Of a stretch of 16,962 nucleotides of DNA, positions 15,088 to 16,962 are shown piece after piece; the stretch's first letter is position 1; every line of letters begins with the position of its first letter. The translations under genes and the position numbers were made by a program. The notes beneath the pieces were generated by a model, which was not told the DNA's origin, searched no databases, and saw only the letters and a program-made list of their open reading frames with translations. Source of the stretch: CAIOHW01 sp046317855 (lineage in GTDB: Bacteria > Bdellovibrionota > UBA1018); contig JBKCVM010000071.1 in assembly GCA_046317855.1 (NCBI GenBank), forward strand, positions 1 through 16,962. The letters run 5' to 3'.

Positions 15088-15436
15088 AGGTTCGCTTTGC
15101 GTTGGGATTATTGAAGGTAAAGCCCGTGCCGTTCAGTCCGTCGCTGAAATCCAGCTCCGTCCCCGCAAGGTACAAGAACGACTTGGAGTCGCAAACCACT
15201 TTGACGCCGTCGCGCTCTAGAACTTTGTCGCTCGCTGCGATCGACTGCTTTTCAAAGCCGAGCTTGTAGCTCATGCCCGAGCATCCACCGCCCACAACCA
15301 TCACGCGTAGGTAAATGCCTTCAGGAGACTCTTCATTTGCAATGAGGCGGCGGATCTCCTTGAGAGCCTTTTCGGTGACGGTGATCGTCTTTGGGTTGAC
15401 CGTGGCTTCGGTCTGAATTTCAGCAGCCTGGTTCAT
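15059..15436 (-). CDS. iscA: A-type Fe-S carrier protein IscA
   Basis: This 125-residue protein carries Fe-S clusters or iron to apo-proteins. The three conserved cysteines are Cys52 in GGGCSGMSY and Cys117 and Cys119 in the C-terminal CGCGSSFSA. The core IYLRVMVVGGG and LAGTELDFSDGLNGTGFTFNNPNA fit the HesB/IscA family. A 15-residue hydrophilic N-terminal extension precedes the usual start of the fold; the start ATG at 15436 overlaps the iscU stop as ATGA, which supports it. Family members such as ErpA and SufA look alike, and place in the isc operon favours IscA. Confidence 0.93.
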   Translation of the reverse strand: MNQAAEIQTEATVNPKTITVTEKALKEIRRLIANEESPEGIYLRVMVVGGGCSGMSYKLGFEKQSIAASDKVLERDGVKVVCDSKSFLYLAGTELDFSDGLNGTGFTFNNPNAKRTCGCGSSFSA

Positions 15437-15828
15437 TTTCTTTCTCCCTCATTCTTAGCTAGGTAATCCTTGATTGCCGCCTTGATGGCGTCCTCAGCCA
15501 AGACCGAGCAGTGGATCTTAATGGGAGGAAGCGAGAGCTCCTCGACAATTTGAGTATTCTTGATCTGCAGCGCCTCATCAATAGTCTTGCCCTTGACCCA
15601 CTCAGTGGCTAGCGACGAGCTCGCAATCGCACTGCCGCAGCCGAAGGTCTTAAACTTAGCGTCCTTGATGACGCGAGTCTCAGCGTCTACCTCGATCTGG
15701 AGCTTCATTACGTCGCCGCATTCAGGCGCCCCCACCAGTCCCGTTCCGACTTGATTTGAGTTCCTGTCGAGCGAACCGACATTCCTGGGGTTTTCGTAGT
15801 GATCAATGACCTTACTCGTGTATGCCAT
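15433..15828 (-). CDS. iscU: Fe-S cluster assembly scaffold IscU
   Basis: This 131-residue scaffold receives sulfur from IscS and builds clusters. Cluster residues are Cys37 and Asp39 in APECGDVM, Cys64 in FGCGSAIASSS, and the third Cys in KIHCSVLAEDAI (about residue 107). The LPPIK motif just before that Cys is the HscA binding site. Sequence follows the E. coli protein closely from the first residue (MAYTSKVIDHYENPRNVGS), with one extra residue before the second Cys. It starts 17 bases after iscS and overlaps iscA by four bases. Confidence 0.97.
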   Translation of the reverse strand: MAYTSKVIDHYENPRNVGSLDRNSNQVGTGLVGAPECGDVMKLQIEVDAETRVIKDAKFKTFGCGSAIASSSLATEWVKGKTIDEALQIKNTQIVEELSLPPIKIHCSVLAEDAIKAAIKDYLAKNEGERK

Positions 15829-15845
15829 ATGCTTTCTCCAAAAAA

Positions 15846-16962
15846 TTAGTGGTGACCCGTCCAGGCCACAGTCTTTAGATCAATTCCTTCTTTGACCATT
15901 TCGTACAGAGGCGAAAGATCGCGGAGCTTTTTGACAGTCTCGATGACGCGGTTTGCGGCGTATTCAATTTCTTCTTCGGTCGTAGTGCGCCCCACACTGA
16001 AGCGAATGCTCGAATGGGCAAGCTCTTCTCCCACTCCGATACTCTTGAGAACATACGAGGGCTCAAGCGAAGCCGAAGTGCAGGCTGATCCGCTTGAGAC
16101 TGCAAGCTCCTTCATGCCCATCATGAGAGACTCGCCTTCGACGTAGGCAAAGCTCACGTTGAGGTTGTGCGGCAGCCGCTCAGTGGGGTGGCCGTTGAGG
16201 TGAACTTCGTCGCAGCCGGCTTGAATCTTCGTCCAGAGCCTGTCACGCAAACCCTTCAGGTGCGCGTAATCTGATTCAAGCCTTGCCTTGGCAAGCTCAG
16301 CCGCTTTTCCAAATCCGACAATTCCGGGAACATTGAGCGTTCCGGAGCGCATACCACGCTCGTGACCTCCGCCATGCACCAGCGGGGCAAGTCTGACCCG
16401 AGGACCCTTACGGCGAACATAGAGCGCACCGACCCCTTTGGGACCATACATCTTATGCGCAGTGAGTGAGAGCAGATCGATTCCCATTTTATCCACATCC
16501 ACCGGGATTTTGCCGCAAGCCTGGACTGCATCGGTATGGAAGATCACTCCGCGTTCCTTACAAACCCGGGCGATCTCAGGGATCGGATTGATCGTGCCGA
16601 TCTCATTGTTGGCAAACATGACAGATACCAGAATCGTATCCGGACGGATGGCGTTCTTGACCGACTGAGCAGAAACCTGGCCATACTGATCAACTGGCAG
16701 GATGGTCACTTCAAAACCTCGGCTCTCGAGAAACTGATAAGTGTCGAGAACTGCCTTGTGCTCAATGGGGCTCGTCATGATGTGACGGCCCTTGTCCTTC
16801 ACCATTTCGGCCACGCCCTGGATCGCCAAGTTATTGCTCTCCGTTGCGCCGCTCGTGAAGATGATTTCTTTTTCGCTGGCGCCAATCAACGCCGCAACCT
16901 GGGCTCGGGCTTTTTCAACGGCTGCCTCGGCGGTCCAGCCGAACTCATGGTTTCGTGAAGCC
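15846..16962 (-). CDS. iscS: Cysteine desulfurase IscS, N-terminus outside the window
   Basis: This PLP enzyme converts cysteine to alanine and passes the sulfur to IscU. The frame is open to the window edge, so 371 residues are visible and, by comparison with the usual 404, about 35-40 are missing; the TTG at 16889 is an internal Leu codon. The first visible residues, ASRNHEFGW, match the family near residue 36. Other marks are FTSGATESNNLA, the HTDAVQ motif, the PLP lysine in TAHKMYG (codon 16452-16454), the persulfide Cys in SSGSACTSAS (codon 16080-16082), and the His-His C-terminus. It leads the isc genes in this window; any iscR and the operon promoter would lie beyond the edge. Confidence 0.96.
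   Translation of the reverse strand, partial: ASRNHEFGWTAEAAVEKARAQVAALIGASEKEIIFTSGATESNNLAIQGVAEMVKDKGRHIMTSPIEHKAVLDTYQFLESRGFEVTILPVDQYGQVSAQSVKNAIRPDTILVSVMFANNEIGTINPIPEIARVCKERGVIFHTDAVQACGKIPVDVDKMGIDLLSLTAHKMYGPKGVGALYVRRKGPRVRLAPLVHGGGHERGMRSGTLNVPGIVGFGKAAELAKARLESDYAHLKGLRDRLWTKIQAGCDEVHLNGHPTERLPHNLNVSFAYVEGESLMMGMKELAVSSGSACTSASLEPSYVLKSIGVGEELAHSSIRFSVGRTTTEEEIEYAANRVIETVKKLRDLSPLYEMVKEGIDLKTVAWTGHH

Noticed and set aside
16536..16958. Plus-strand open frame opposite iscS
   Set aside because: It is antisense to an unmistakable cysteine desulfurase and shows no domain of its own.

Overview
The window looks like chromosomal DNA from a Gram-negative bacterium. It carries a complete proteobacterial-type ISC iron-sulfur operon, a GldA/GldF/GldG-type ABC module, a periplasmic oligopeptide-binding protein with a classical signal peptide, and tightly packed genes with GGAGG-like ribosome sites. 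The gene mix would fit Bdellovibrionota or another former deltaproteobacterial group. That is inference from family content only; no rRNA or species marker is present. I see no insertion sequence, tRNA, CRISPR array, phage gene or attachment site, and no gene-free stretch longer than about 150 bases.

Layout. (1) Bases 1-540 hold the 3' end of a beta-propeller (PQQ-like repeat) protein. It is followed by a weak bulged hairpin and a candidate promoter. (2) Bases 628-5268, plus strand, hold a four-gene unit: ABC ATPase (GldA-like), ABC-2 permease (GldF-like), membrane-anchored auxiliary protein (GldG-like) and a DUF4340-type membrane-anchored protein. (3) Bases 5416-10318, plus strand, hold six genes that overlap each other or nearly abut: thymidine kinase, a hypoxanthine phosphoribosyltransferase family protein, a GHMP-type sugar kinase, a DUF429-like protein, and two peptide ABC permeases (OppB-like and OppC-like). 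(4) Bases 16962-10291, minus strand, hold iscS (cut by the window edge), iscU, iscA, hscB, hscA, two consecutive 2Fe-2S ferredoxin genes and, one base after the second ferredoxin, an oligopeptide-binding protein (OppA-like). The ends of the OppC-like and OppA-like genes overlap tail to tail by 28 bp.

How the parts work together. IscS takes sulfur from cysteine, IscU is the scaffold, IscA is an A-type carrier, HscB and HscA release clusters from IscU through its LPPIK motif, and ferredoxin supplies electrons. The OppA-like protein is the natural periplasmic partner of the OppB/OppC-like permeases across the convergent junction, although it sits in the isc transcription unit; no OppD/OppF ATPase is in the window. 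Thymidine kinase and the phosphoribosyltransferase are salvage enzymes, so the plus-strand cluster may serve uptake and reuse of peptides and nucleosides (inference).

Nothing here is clearly a new defence or mobile system. The most unusual points are a His in place of the catalytic Asp in the phosphoribosyltransferase, an HscB with an N-terminal four-Cys motif, the tandem ferredoxins, the OppA gene attached to the isc operon, and the overlapping salvage-kinase-DUF429-permease cluster.
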